Below are positions 38,713 to 47,690 of a stretch of 64,000 nt of DNA, one piece after another; position 1 is the first letter of the stretch, and each line of letters starts with the position of its first letter. Position numbers and translations under genes: made by a program. Origin of the DNA: Bacteroidia bacterium (lineage in GTDB: Bacteria > Bacteroidota > Bacteroidia > UKL13-3). The DNA is taken from NCBI GenBank assembly GCA_025454875.1, contig JALONP010000012.1, positions 1 to 64,000 of the forward strand. The letters run 5' to 3'. The notes under the pieces were generated by a model. The model worked only from the letters and a program-made list of their open reading frames with translations, made no database searches and had not been told where the DNA came from.

Positions 38713-41193
38713 ATGGTGCATAAGCGAATATTGAAGGGTGTGTTCATTGTCTTAATGGTTTTGTTAACCATATTGACGGCAGCTGTTGCGTTGGTCTGGT
38801 TTAACCAAAATCAGATTAAGCAGTATGCAGTAAGCCAAGTCAATACCTATTTGAAGGCTCCTGTAAACGTACAAGAAATTGATATTGCTTTTGTGCAACA
38901 ATTTCCAAGGGTAAGCTTGCGGTTTAACCAAGTGCAAATTGCGGATGCACTCAGACCCAAAAGATCGTTGTTTGAGGCCCAATGTGTTTACATCGCATTT
39001 GATTTTTGGGATATTATTACCCGCAAGTACACCATCAAACAAATAGATATTGATAGTGGATATTGCTGGCTTCATACCAATAAGGCGGGTAAAGTTAATT
39101 ACGAAATTTGGAATACAAGCAGTGCAGATACAACTCCTGTTTGGTTGCAACTTAAACAAATTCGATTGCAGAATGTGCGGTTGGTATATGACGATGAACA
39201 AGCAAAACAATGGATTGATTTGCAGGCAAAAGATGTAAAAGTTGGCTTGGCTATTAAGAAAGAAATGCTAGCGCTAAACGTGAGTGGCAATTTATACTTG
39301 CACCAGTTAAAACAGAACAGGTATACCTTGATGGCCAAGCGTGAGGTGAAACTTGAGTCAAGTACAACGTACAATCAACAAACCAAACAGTTTGTGATAC
39401 AAGAGGGTTCTTTTTCAATTGGTGTATTGCCATTGTTGCTAAAGGGCGATTTTACTTTTTTGGCTAAAGGTACGCTTGTGAATACTAGATTTAGCGCACC
39501 TCAGGCAACAATTGGGGGATTACTTGAACTGTTACCCGGCTCATTGTCCCAACAAGTTGCAGCTTATCCAAGCGATGGTAAGATATACGTAAACGGTGTG
39601 ATCAATGGATTGTGGACAGCTACGCGTCAACCCAAAATTACAATTGATTTTGGAATAGCAGATGGCAAAGTTGAAACACCGTATGCAGTCTTTTCTAATA
39701 TTGCAACCAAAGGCAGATTTACGAATGGGGCTCAACAATCAATGCAATCAGCTGCTTTGGTTTTACAAAATGTTGCACTTACCGTTGGTAACGGTAAGGC
39801 TTCGGGCTCATTGGCAATCACTAATTTTAATAACCCATTTCTTAGTATTGAAGCAGATGCACAAGTTGAAGCAGCAACAATGTTGAGTGTATTGCAACAA
39901 AAAGCAGTGAAGGTTGCATCTGGTGATGTTGGTTTTCAAATTAGGTTAAAGGGTTTGTTAAGTGATTTAACCAATAAGCAAGGTTTTAGTCGTTGTGAAA
40001 CAGCTGGTCATATTGCAACAAAATTACATAAGGTAACACTCGAGTCGGGTATAGTATTAGAGCAGTTTGATGCTTCGATGCAAGTAAACGGACATGATCT
40101 GGTTATTGAAGAAATGAAGTTGCAGTTGAATGAAAGTAACTTAGCAGTAAATGGGACACTTCGAAATGCTATTCCGTATCTTCTGTCATCCAATCAATTG
40201 TTGAAAGCAGATTTGGTTTGCAAATCATCTTCTATTGTTTTAAACCAACTCGTAAATACGAGCACTAACCAATCGGCAAATGCCCAGCCTGTTCAGCTAT
40301 CACGAAATATTGAGTTGGGATTACTGTTTGATGTGAACAAACTGCAATGGAATGCATTTAATGCCCAAGATATTTCTGGCAAATTGGTTTGGCGAGGCAA
40401 TAAAATAGATGTGCCAGCTTTAACATTTAAATCAATGGATGGAACATCCAAGTTAATTGGTTCAATTGAGGGGTTATCAAGTGGCGATTACGTGGTTACA
40501 TTGCATGCGGAATGCAAACAAGTGGCGTTGGAAAAATTATTTTTTCAGTGTAACAATTTTGGGCAAGGAGCACTTACGGATAAGCACTTAAGAGGAAGTT
40601 TGACTGCAACGGTTGATATGCTTGGTATTTGGAACCAACAACTTGTTTGCGATTTACCAAAACTGAAAGCTACTGCATCACTCGAAATTAAAAATGGCCA
40701 GCTTTTAAATTATGAACCCCTACACGAACTTTCGAAATTTGTTAAAATGGATGATTTAAAATTGTTGCGGTTTGAAGATTTGAAGAATACCATTTTTATC
40801 GAGAACGAGACCATTCAAATTCCACAAATGGATGTTCGCAACAATGCACTCAATTTAGCGGTTTCAGGTAGCCATACTTTTACCAATATGCTCGATTACC
40901 ATCTTAAACTGAAGTTAAATGATGTATTGGCAAAAAAGTTCAAGCAACGCCAATCAGCATTTGATGAAGAAGTGCTTGATGAAGGAACCTATTTATACAT
41001 TAGCATGAAAGGCCCAATTGATCAATTGGTTTTTGCTTACGATAAAAAGATGGCTCGAAAGCAAATGCAAGAGCAAATGAAACAGGAGCGTTCAGAAGTA
41101 AAAAAGATTTGGAGAGCAGAACTTGGTTTAGATAAAGATTCAATTCCACAAAAAGAATCCAACTCCGATGAATTGGAATTTGAACCAGAGTAA
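38713..41193 (+). CDS. AsmA-like family protein
   Basis: N-terminal TM then YLKAPVNVQEIDIAFVQQFPRVSLRFNQVQI; large beta-rich body; C-terminal LKNTIFIENETIQIPQMDVRNNALNLAVSG. Confidence 0.85.
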   Translation: MVHKRILKGVFIVLMVLLTILTAAVALVWFNQNQIKQYAVSQVNTYLKAPVNVQEIDIAFVQQFPRVSLRFNQVQIADALRPKRSLFEAQCVYIAFDFWDIITRKYTIKQIDIDSGYCWLHTNKAGKVNYEIWNTSSADTTPVWLQLKQIRLQNVRLVYDDEQAKQWIDLQAKDVKVGLAIKKEMLALNVSGNLYLHQLKQNRYTLMAKREVKLESSTTYNQQTKQFVIQEGSFSIGVLPLLLKGDFTFLAKGTLVNTRFSAPQATIGGLLELLPGSLSQQVAAYPSDGKIYVNGVINGLWTATRQPKITIDFGIADGKVETPYAVFSNIATKGRFTNGAQQSMQSAALVLQNVALTVGNGKASGSLAITNFNNPFLSIEADAQVEAATMLSVLQQKAVKVASGDVGFQIRLKGLLSDLTNKQGFSRCETAGHIATKLHKVTLESGIVLEQFDASMQVNGHDLVIEEMKLQLNESNLAVNGTLRNAIPYLLSSNQLLKADLVCKSSSIVLNQLVNTSTNQSANAQPVQLSRNIELGLLFDVNKLQWNAFNAQDISGKLVWRGNKIDVPALTFKSMDGTSKLIGSIEGLSSGDYVVTLHAECKQVALEKLFFQCNNFGQGALTDKHLRGSLTATVDMLGIWNQQLVCDLPKLKATASLEIKNGQLLNYEPLHELSKFVKMDDLKLLRFEDLKNTIFIENETIQIPQMDVRNNALNLAVSGSHTFTNMLDYHLKLKLNDVLAKKFKQRQSAFDEEVLDEGTYLYISMKGPIDQLVFAYDKKMARKQMQEQMKQERSEVKKIWRAELGLDKDSIPQKESNSDELEFEPE

Positions 41194-41214
41194 CAAACTT
41201 AACTCATCACCCAA

Positions 41215-42876
41215 CTACGACTCGCTTAAATATTTTGCTACGATGGGCATTCTGCGTCCGGGTCCGAATGCTTTTTGCGAAATGCGCAAAACAGGCGGAG
41301 CCTGCAAACGTTTCCACTCGTTTGTATTAACCAGCCGTAATACTTTTTGCACCAATTGGCTATTAAATCCATTTTTGACAATCTCATCAGGACCTAACCG
41401 CTGCTCAATATACATTTCCAAAATGGCATCAAGTATTTCGTAATCAGGTAATGAGTCTGAATCTTTTTGGTCGGGCCTTAACTCTGCTGAAGGCGGCTTA
41501 GTTAAAATTGATTCAGGAATTATAATTCTGTTGCGGTTGCAGTAAGCACACAAGTCAAATACCTCTGATTTATACAGGTCGCCAATGACCGAAAGTCCAC
41601 CACACATGTCGCCATATAAAGTTCCATAACCAACGGCCAGTTCACTTTTATTGCTGGTGTTTAATAAAATATAGCCAAATTTATTACTCAATGCCATAAG
41701 CAAAACACCGCGACTTCTTGATTGCATGTTTTCTTCAGCAATATTAAAGGGCAAATTGTTAAAGTAAGGAGCTAGTGTTTTTTCGAGTGCTGCAAATGTA
41801 TCTTCTATTGAAATGATATCATAAGGTACACCTAAGTTAATAGCTAATGCAATGGCATCATTTACCGAGTGGTCAGATGAAAATCGAGAAGGCAACAAAA
41901 CGGCTCTTACATTTTCTTTGCCAAGTGCTTCTACTGCTAGCACCAGCACCAATGCTGAATCGATACCACCAGACAAACCCAAAATGGCTTTTGTAAATCC
42001 TTGCTTTAAAAAATATTCTTTGATTCCCAATACCAATGCATTCCAAATGCGTTCTTGTGTTTGTGGTATTTGTGTATTGGTTTCATGTAATGGAACAACC
42101 GTTTTTGTTGCAGGGTTAAATTGGTAGTTTTTGCGGCTTTCTTCAAAATACCCTAGCGTATCTACAATGTCCCCCGTTGCACTTAATACCATCGAACCAC
42201 CATCAAAAATAAGCTGGGTTTGTGCACCAATATGGTTTGTATAAAATAACGGAATGTGATATTTAAGCACATTGTCAACCATTACTTGCCTGCGTAGTTC
42301 AATTTGCTGTTTGTTAAATGGAGAAGCGGCAATATTCACCATCATATCGGGTTTATATTGCATCAACTCATCCATCGGATTTATGATATACATTGGATTA
42401 TCATTAATGTTCCATAAATCTTCGCAAACAGTAAGGGCAATTGTGACATTTTTAACACTTACGGTTTTAAATATTCGATTGGGTTCAAAGTATCGATACT
42501 CGTCAAAAATATCGTAGTTAGGTAACAGTGTTTTGTGAATGATTTCTGCAATTTGTCCATTGGCAAGAACATACGCGGAGTTATACAAGTCCTTTCCTTC
42601 TTTCACAGGATTTACCGTAGGCGCGCCAACAATGGCAGTAATATTGGTGCATGCAGCTGCAATTGCTTGTATGCTTTGATTGCACTGTTTAATAAAATTG
42701 CCAAATTCTAAAAAATCACGTGGAGGATAACCGCATACACAAAGCTCTGAAAACACAATCAGGTCTACTCCTTCTTGTTTAGCAGCTTCAATATTGGCGA
42801 TGATTTTTTGCGTATTGTATTCAAAATTACCTGTGTGGTAATCAAGCTGTGCAATTGAAATAACTAGTGATGACAA
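41215..42876 (-). CDS. nadE: Glutamine-dependent NAD+ synthetase
   Basis: Nitrilase-like N-term (FSELCVCGYPPRDFLE); ILGLSGGIDSALVLVLAVEALG; NTSNKSELAVGYGTLYGD. Confidence 0.95.
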   Translation of the reverse strand: MSSLVISIAQLDYHTGNFEYNTQKIIANIEAAKQEGVDLIVFSELCVCGYPPRDFLEFGNFIKQCNQSIQAIAAACTNITAIVGAPTVNPVKEGKDLYNSAYVLANGQIAEIIHKTLLPNYDIFDEYRYFEPNRIFKTVSVKNVTIALTVCEDLWNINDNPMYIINPMDELMQYKPDMMVNIAASPFNKQQIELRRQVMVDNVLKYHIPLFYTNHIGAQTQLIFDGGSMVLSATGDIVDTLGYFEESRKNYQFNPATKTVVPLHETNTQIPQTQERIWNALVLGIKEYFLKQGFTKAILGLSGGIDSALVLVLAVEALGKENVRAVLLPSRFSSDHSVNDAIALAINLGVPYDIISIEDTFAALEKTLAPYFNNLPFNIAEENMQSRSRGVLLMALSNKFGYILLNTSNKSELAVGYGTLYGDMCGGLSVIGDLYKSEVFDLCAYCNRNRIIIPESILTKPPSAELRPDQKDSDSLPDYEILDAILEMYIEQRLGPDEIVKNGFNSQLVQKVLRLVNTNEWKRLQAPPVLRISQKAFGPGRRMPIVAKYLSES

Positions 42877-42892
42877 ATTGTGATGAATAAAA

Positions 42893-43609
42893 TTAAAACA
42901 ATAAACCCATGTTTAATGCGAGTCCGTTTACTTTGGTACGCCAACTGCTTTCGTCATACAAATTGGTGTAGCGGCTATCATATCTTACACCAGCAATAAG
43001 CAAACTGTTGCCAAAAGCATTGTATTGAATTCCTGCACCAAAGATAAGTGATAGCATGAGGTTGGCAACATCATCTTGGTAGTTGTTTGGGGCAAGCACA
43101 TACTCATCGCTTTTATCCGGATCGTTCACATTGATATTGGATACTGAAAATTGTGTGTGTTCGAGGTTAGCTTTAGCCTTAGTTAAAAAAGAAGCAGAAG
43201 TTCCAAACTCACCATAAATACGGGTGCTGCCTATACTTTTAGTACGCATTTTTAACAAAATCGGAATATGGATATAAGTCAATTGGTAATCATATTTTAA
43301 ATCGGAAACAGCAGCGTATGTTTGATTTGTAGATTTAAACGTGAGCGATGTATATTGATTTGCTGGCAATGTTAAGTTGGCTCCCAATGTTTGTACAAGT
43401 ACCTCAGTACCTATGGCATAATTATCTGTAAAATAATAGTCCATCATAAGGCCATAACTCACATTAAGTCTAGTGCCGAATGTGCTGGTGGTTTTATTAT
43501 CAACCACACTCCAGTTAAGTTGAGGCGCTACTTTGAGTCCCATTTTAATTTGGGCAAAACCAGTAACTGAAAGTAGAAACGCGAACAATGTCCAAAATAG
43601 CTTCTTCAT
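42893..43609 (-). CDS. Outer membrane beta-barrel protein (PorT-like)
   Basis: MKKLFWTLFAFLLSVTGFAQIKMGLKVAPQLNW; barrel-like alternation, ends ALNMGLLF. Confidence 0.8.
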   Translation of the reverse strand: MKKLFWTLFAFLLSVTGFAQIKMGLKVAPQLNWSVVDNKTTSTFGTRLNVSYGLMMDYYFTDNYAIGTEVLVQTLGANLTLPANQYTSLTFKSTNQTYAAVSDLKYDYQLTYIHIPILLKMRTKSIGSTRIYGEFGTSASFLTKAKANLEHTQFSVSNINVNDPDKSDEYVLAPNNYQDDVANLMLSLIFGAGIQYNAFGNSLLIAGVRYDSRYTNLYDESSWRTKVNGLALNMGLLF

Positions 43610-43624
43610 GCTTACTTTTGTTTT

Positions 43625-44683
43625 ATGAGATTCAAAAATAAACATGTAGCGGTATTTAAATATGTATTCTTTTCTACATTGGTTATCATCCTGTCCTGCA
43701 ATGGATGCGATAAAGGTTCTCAGCGCGAAATTAAAGTAGCGCAGGAAGTGCCGGTTCACATCTTTCGTTTCGACCGTGAGTTGTTTTCATTGGTTAACAA
43801 ACCCGATTCAATTGAGCTAGGATTGGCCCAATTGAAGCGTAAATACGGTCAGTTTTACCATTCATATGCCGAAGATGTGCTGAATATGCCCTTGCAGCAG
43901 AACGATTCACTTTTTGTAAAACCGATGAAAATGTTGCTTGGTTACAAACCCATGTTGCAACTCCAACAAGCTGTTGATTCTGCTTTTCCTGATTTAACGG
44001 ATGTTGAAACAGTATTGAGCAAAGCTATTTCTATTTACAAACAATCATTTCCTGAAGCGAAGTTACCCACATTTGTAGCGTTTACATCAGAGTTCGGATA
44101 TGCAAATATTGTATTTGACAGTGCCATTTGCATTGGGTTGGATATGTATATGAACAATCGTTTTATTGATTATTACCGTGCATATGAGTTTCCAGAGTTT
44201 ATGATTCGAAAGTTAAACAAGTCGTACATGGCGGTAAATGCCATTAAAGCATTGGGTATTTCAAAGTATGAGCACCAAACCAATAAAGACAAACGCTTTT
44301 TAGCAACCATGGTATTGGAAGGTAAAATTAGGTATTTTATCAAAGCGCTGATACCCGATATTCACGACTCATTGTTGATGGGTTATACAACCGCTCAATG
44401 GGAGTGGAGTAAACAAAATGAAGCCCAAATATGGACCCATTTAATTGAACAACAATTGCTTTATCAAAGTGAGCCATCACAGTTTATGCGTTACTTCAAT
44501 GATGGACCTTTTACTTCTGCACAAGGAGTGCCTCCCGAGTCGGCACCAATGATTGGTACTTGGATGGGGTTGCAAATGGTTAGAGCTTACATGCAAGAAA
44601 ATCCAGATGTTTCGCTCAAACAATTAATGGACGACATGAACCCGGATATGATTTTAAAACGCAGCAAATACCGTCCTCAGTAA
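43625..44683 (+). CDS. gldB: Gliding motility lipoprotein GldB-like
   Basis: EVPVHIFRFDRELFSLV; FYHSYAEDVLNM; GLDMYMNNRFIDYYRAYEFPEFMIRKLN. Confidence 0.88.
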   Translation: MRFKNKHVAVFKYVFFSTLVIILSCNGCDKGSQREIKVAQEVPVHIFRFDRELFSLVNKPDSIELGLAQLKRKYGQFYHSYAEDVLNMPLQQNDSLFVKPMKMLLGYKPMLQLQQAVDSAFPDLTDVETVLSKAISIYKQSFPEAKLPTFVAFTSEFGYANIVFDSAICIGLDMYMNNRFIDYYRAYEFPEFMIRKLNKSYMAVNAIKALGISKYEHQTNKDKRFLATMVLEGKIRYFIKALIPDIHDSLLMGYTTAQWEWSKQNEAQIWTHLIEQQLLYQSEPSQFMRYFNDGPFTSAQGVPPESAPMIGTWMGLQMVRAYMQENPDVSLKQLMDDMNPDMILKRSKYRPQ

Positions 44684-44684
44684 T

Positions 44685-45647
44685 ATGCCCATTGTTGCGT
44701 CATCATTTAATGGTAACAAATGGTTTAAAGGCAAACACGCAGAAACCATTATTCCCGCACTGTTTCGTTCGGTTTCGGTTCAATATACTCGAACATGCCT
44801 CGAATTGGTTGATGGTGATTTTATTGATTTGGATTGGCACCGAATTGGCAATCGGAAACTCATGGTACTGTTTCATGGTCTTGAAGGAAGCGCTCAATCG
44901 CAATACATCAAAGGATTTGTTCGGTACTTTAGCCAAAGAGGTTATGATTGTTGTGCAGTTAATTTTAGGGGATGCAGCGGGCAACCCAACAGGCTTTTGC
45001 GAAGTTACCACAGTGGAGCAACTGACGATATTGATGCAGTGATGAACCATATTGCAAACGAGAAATACGATATCCTCGTTTCGGTGGGTTTTAGTTTGGG
45101 CGGAAATGTGTTGTTAAAGTATTTAGGAGAAAAAAAATATCCTATTCCAACAGCGCTAAAAGCGGCAATTGCTTTTTCTGTTCCTTGTGACTTGGAAGCA
45201 TCGGCATATGTAATGGCGGGTTGGCAAAACAAAGTATATATGCAGCGTTTTTTAAAAAGTTTGGATAATAAAATGCGGCAAAAAGCATTGCAATTTCCAG
45301 AGGCGGTTGACCTATCGGCTTTAGGTACCATCCGTACGTTTCATGAATTTGATAACCTTTATACTGGACCAATGCACGGATTTAAAAATGCCCAAGCCTA
45401 TTACCAAGCATGCAATTCACTTCAGTTTTTAGCAGCCATACAACACCCTGTTTGTTTGGTAAATGCCAAGAATGACCCATTTTTGGCTCCGAGTTGTTTC
45501 CCGATAAGCCAGGCTAAAACCAATCCCTATCTTTTTTTAGAAATGCCTCAATATGGCGGACATGTTGGATTTTCGGAAGGTTTACCTAACCAGCAATATT
45601 GGTCCGAAAAACGTGCTGAAGCATTTATCAATGAGGTAATTAGCTAG
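44685..45647 (+). CDS. Alpha/beta hydrolase (YheT family)
   Basis: KGKHAETIIPALFR; VLFHGLEGSAQSQYIKGFVRYFSQRGYDCCAVNFRGCSG; SVGFSLGGNVLLKYLGE. Confidence 0.9.
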   Translation: MPIVASSFNGNKWFKGKHAETIIPALFRSVSVQYTRTCLELVDGDFIDLDWHRIGNRKLMVLFHGLEGSAQSQYIKGFVRYFSQRGYDCCAVNFRGCSGQPNRLLRSYHSGATDDIDAVMNHIANEKYDILVSVGFSLGGNVLLKYLGEKKYPIPTALKAAIAFSVPCDLEASAYVMAGWQNKVYMQRFLKSLDNKMRQKALQFPEAVDLSALGTIRTFHEFDNLYTGPMHGFKNAQAYYQACNSLQFLAAIQHPVCLVNAKNDPFLAPSCFPISQAKTNPYLFLEMPQYGGHVGFSEGLPNQQYWSEKRAEAFINEVIS

Positions 45648-45698
45648 AAGGGTGGTTTTTAAAAATTTAAAGTTATATTCGCGCTGCTTTTTTATCGA

Positions 45699-46100
45699 AT
45701 GAAATCATTAATCCTATTTGTATTTAGTATTCTGGCCTTATCTACTGCCTCTTTTGCCCAAAAATCAAACAAAGGTGGAACAAAAGGCTATGATAAGATT
45801 GGTTCGTACAACCGAAAAGGATGGGCCAAGGTTGAGAAAAATGGGAAGGTAGGTTATATTGACCGAAGTGGTGTTGAAGTAATCGAATGTATTTATGACC
45901 AAATTTATCCATTTGATAAAGGCAGAGCCAAGATGATTAAAAATGGAAAGTTTGGTTTGGTAAATGATAATGGTGAAGTATTTGTTGATGCCAAATACGA
46001 TTATATTGGTCCTTTTGTAAACGGATTAGCTATTGTTACAGTCAATAATAAGCGCGGTTTAATTAACGAACAAGGAGAAGAAGTAGTAGAAGTTGAATAA
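45699..46100 (+). CDS. WG repeat-containing secreted protein
   Basis: Repeats such as GWAKVEKNGKVGYIDRSGVEVI, RAKMIKNGKFGLVNDNGEV, LAIVTVNNKRGLINEQGEE. Confidence 0.88.
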   Translation: MKSLILFVFSILALSTASFAQKSNKGGTKGYDKIGSYNRKGWAKVEKNGKVGYIDRSGVEVIECIYDQIYPFDKGRAKMIKNGKFGLVNDNGEVFVDAKYDYIGPFVNGLAIVTVNNKRGLINEQGEEVVEVE

Positions 46101-46118
46101 GGTTTTCTCCCTACTTTA

Positions 46119-46667
46119 TTAATCAGTATCACCTAGTTCTTCAATCGCCTGATCAATCATTTTTTCAATTACTGCTTTGTCTTTTTCACTTAAGCTGTTT
46201 CGAAGTTTAGCTTGTTCTTTTAACTTTTTGTAGATGGTTTTTTTACGTGCTTCCAATGCTACCCAAGTAACGTAATTGTTTTGTTTGTTCATGAATACTT
46301 TTTCATCAATGGTTTGCACTTCAACCAATAATTGGCTCATTACTTCACGGGTTAATGATTGAAACCGCTCGTTAAAGTCGCCAATAGATTCATCCACTTG
46401 CCTTTCTCCTTTGTAGTTTTCGGTGAGGTTTTTTATTTCTGTTTGAAAACTGGAAGCTAACCGTTGTTTTGCCAACAGCATTGCTTTGTCTTTGCTTGTT
46501 TCTAGGTTTTGACTCTCACCACTTGCTACAGCACGTACCCAACGTTTATTGCCTTCATATTTACTCCCACTAAATGGGGTTTTAACTTCTGTGAGTCCGT
46601 CCATTTTGGTTTTGCACCCCAGGCCAATCACCATCATTGTGAGTCCGAATAATATTAGCTGTTTCAT
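46119..46667 (-). CDS. LPP20-like lipoprotein
   Basis: Lipobox IGLGC; RWVRAVASGESQNLETSKDKAMLLAKQRLASSFQTEIK. Confidence 0.6.
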   Translation of the reverse strand: MKQLILFGLTMMVIGLGCKTKMDGLTEVKTPFSGSKYEGNKRWVRAVASGESQNLETSKDKAMLLAKQRLASSFQTEIKNLTENYKGERQVDESIGDFNERFQSLTREVMSQLLVEVQTIDEKVFMNKQNNYVTWVALEARKKTIYKKLKEQAKLRNSLSEKDKAVIEKMIDQAIEELGDTD

Positions 46668-46758
46668 ACAATTATTGTTTTATACCCTTGCAATATAAAA
46701 ATTGTGCCAGTATTCTAAGTGTTACGCATACCAATAAAATAGGTTGCATTTTACGCGC

Positions 46759-47550
46759 TCACTCTTCGAATAAGTCTGCATTTTTTTGATACGATTCTTG
46801 CTTTTGTTGTTCAGCTATAATCAAAGCAAGCAGTCCGTTTTTGCGTACGTATGGATCTTGTAAAATACTCACGTCATGCATGTTCGACTCTTTTATGATA
46901 AATCCAGTAAACTGACGTTGAATGAACCAGTCGTCATAGGTAAATGTACTTCTGGAATTTTGAGGGTTAAACATTTTTTGCTTCACCAAAATATCCCTGC
47001 AATCTGTTTCAAGTGTTTTGGGATCTTCAAATTTTAGCCAACAAAGAGGCTGCATTCCAAGGTCAATTCCAGCAACTTGGTATCGAAACAAGGGCGCAAT
47101 GGCAATGATGCGAATTACAGATGTTCCATGTTTTGCGTCAAAAATATGTTCTTCAAGCAATAACAATTGTTTAATACGTTCGGTGGGTTCAAACGGATTG
47201 TAAATGGTATCCATTTTAGTTAGTCCTGGGTCATTCGGGTCGATGGGAGTTTCGATGTATTCAATCTCAACACCTCGATTAATAAAAGATTCTATTGGAT
47301 ATGTTTTAGAAAGCGAGTCACTTGTGTATGCCTTTAGAACACCTGCTTTGGCGTTGTTGTATAATATGGAAACAAGTGGATTGCCAGGCCAGGTGGCTCG
47401 GCTGTTTTGGCGTTCTCGTAAATCAACAACCCGCCAAATACGTTTGCTCAGCAATACGTCTGCTTCTCTTAATGGAGTTGAGGATACGGGTTGTTGGGCA
47501 ACAAGAATGTTTGCCAACAAACAACAAGCAATAAACATAAGCCAACGCAT
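46759..47550 (-). CDS. GldN/PorN-like type IX secretion protein
   Basis: LLSKRIWRVVDLRERQN; YTYDDWFIQRQF-type segment FTYDDWFIQRQFTGFIIKESNMHDVSILQDPYVRKNG. Confidence 0.8.
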   Translation of the reverse strand: MRWLMFIACCLLANILVAQQPVSSTPLREADVLLSKRIWRVVDLRERQNSRATWPGNPLVSILYNNAKAGVLKAYTSDSLSKTYPIESFINRGVEIEYIETPIDPNDPGLTKMDTIYNPFEPTERIKQLLLLEEHIFDAKHGTSVIRIIAIAPLFRYQVAGIDLGMQPLCWLKFEDPKTLETDCRDILVKQKMFNPQNSRSTFTYDDWFIQRQFTGFIIKESNMHDVSILQDPYVRKNGLLALIIAEQQKQESYQKNADLFEE

Positions 47551-47690
47551 TCTTTGGAATTTTAGTTTATTCGATAATGTAATTGAATTTTAATGTTCAA
47601 TGATACAATTTGAATACAATATTTTGTAAAATTTGAAGTTAGGTAATTTTTTGAATAGGGGAAACGCCCTTTTTGATTGTTTATATATAA

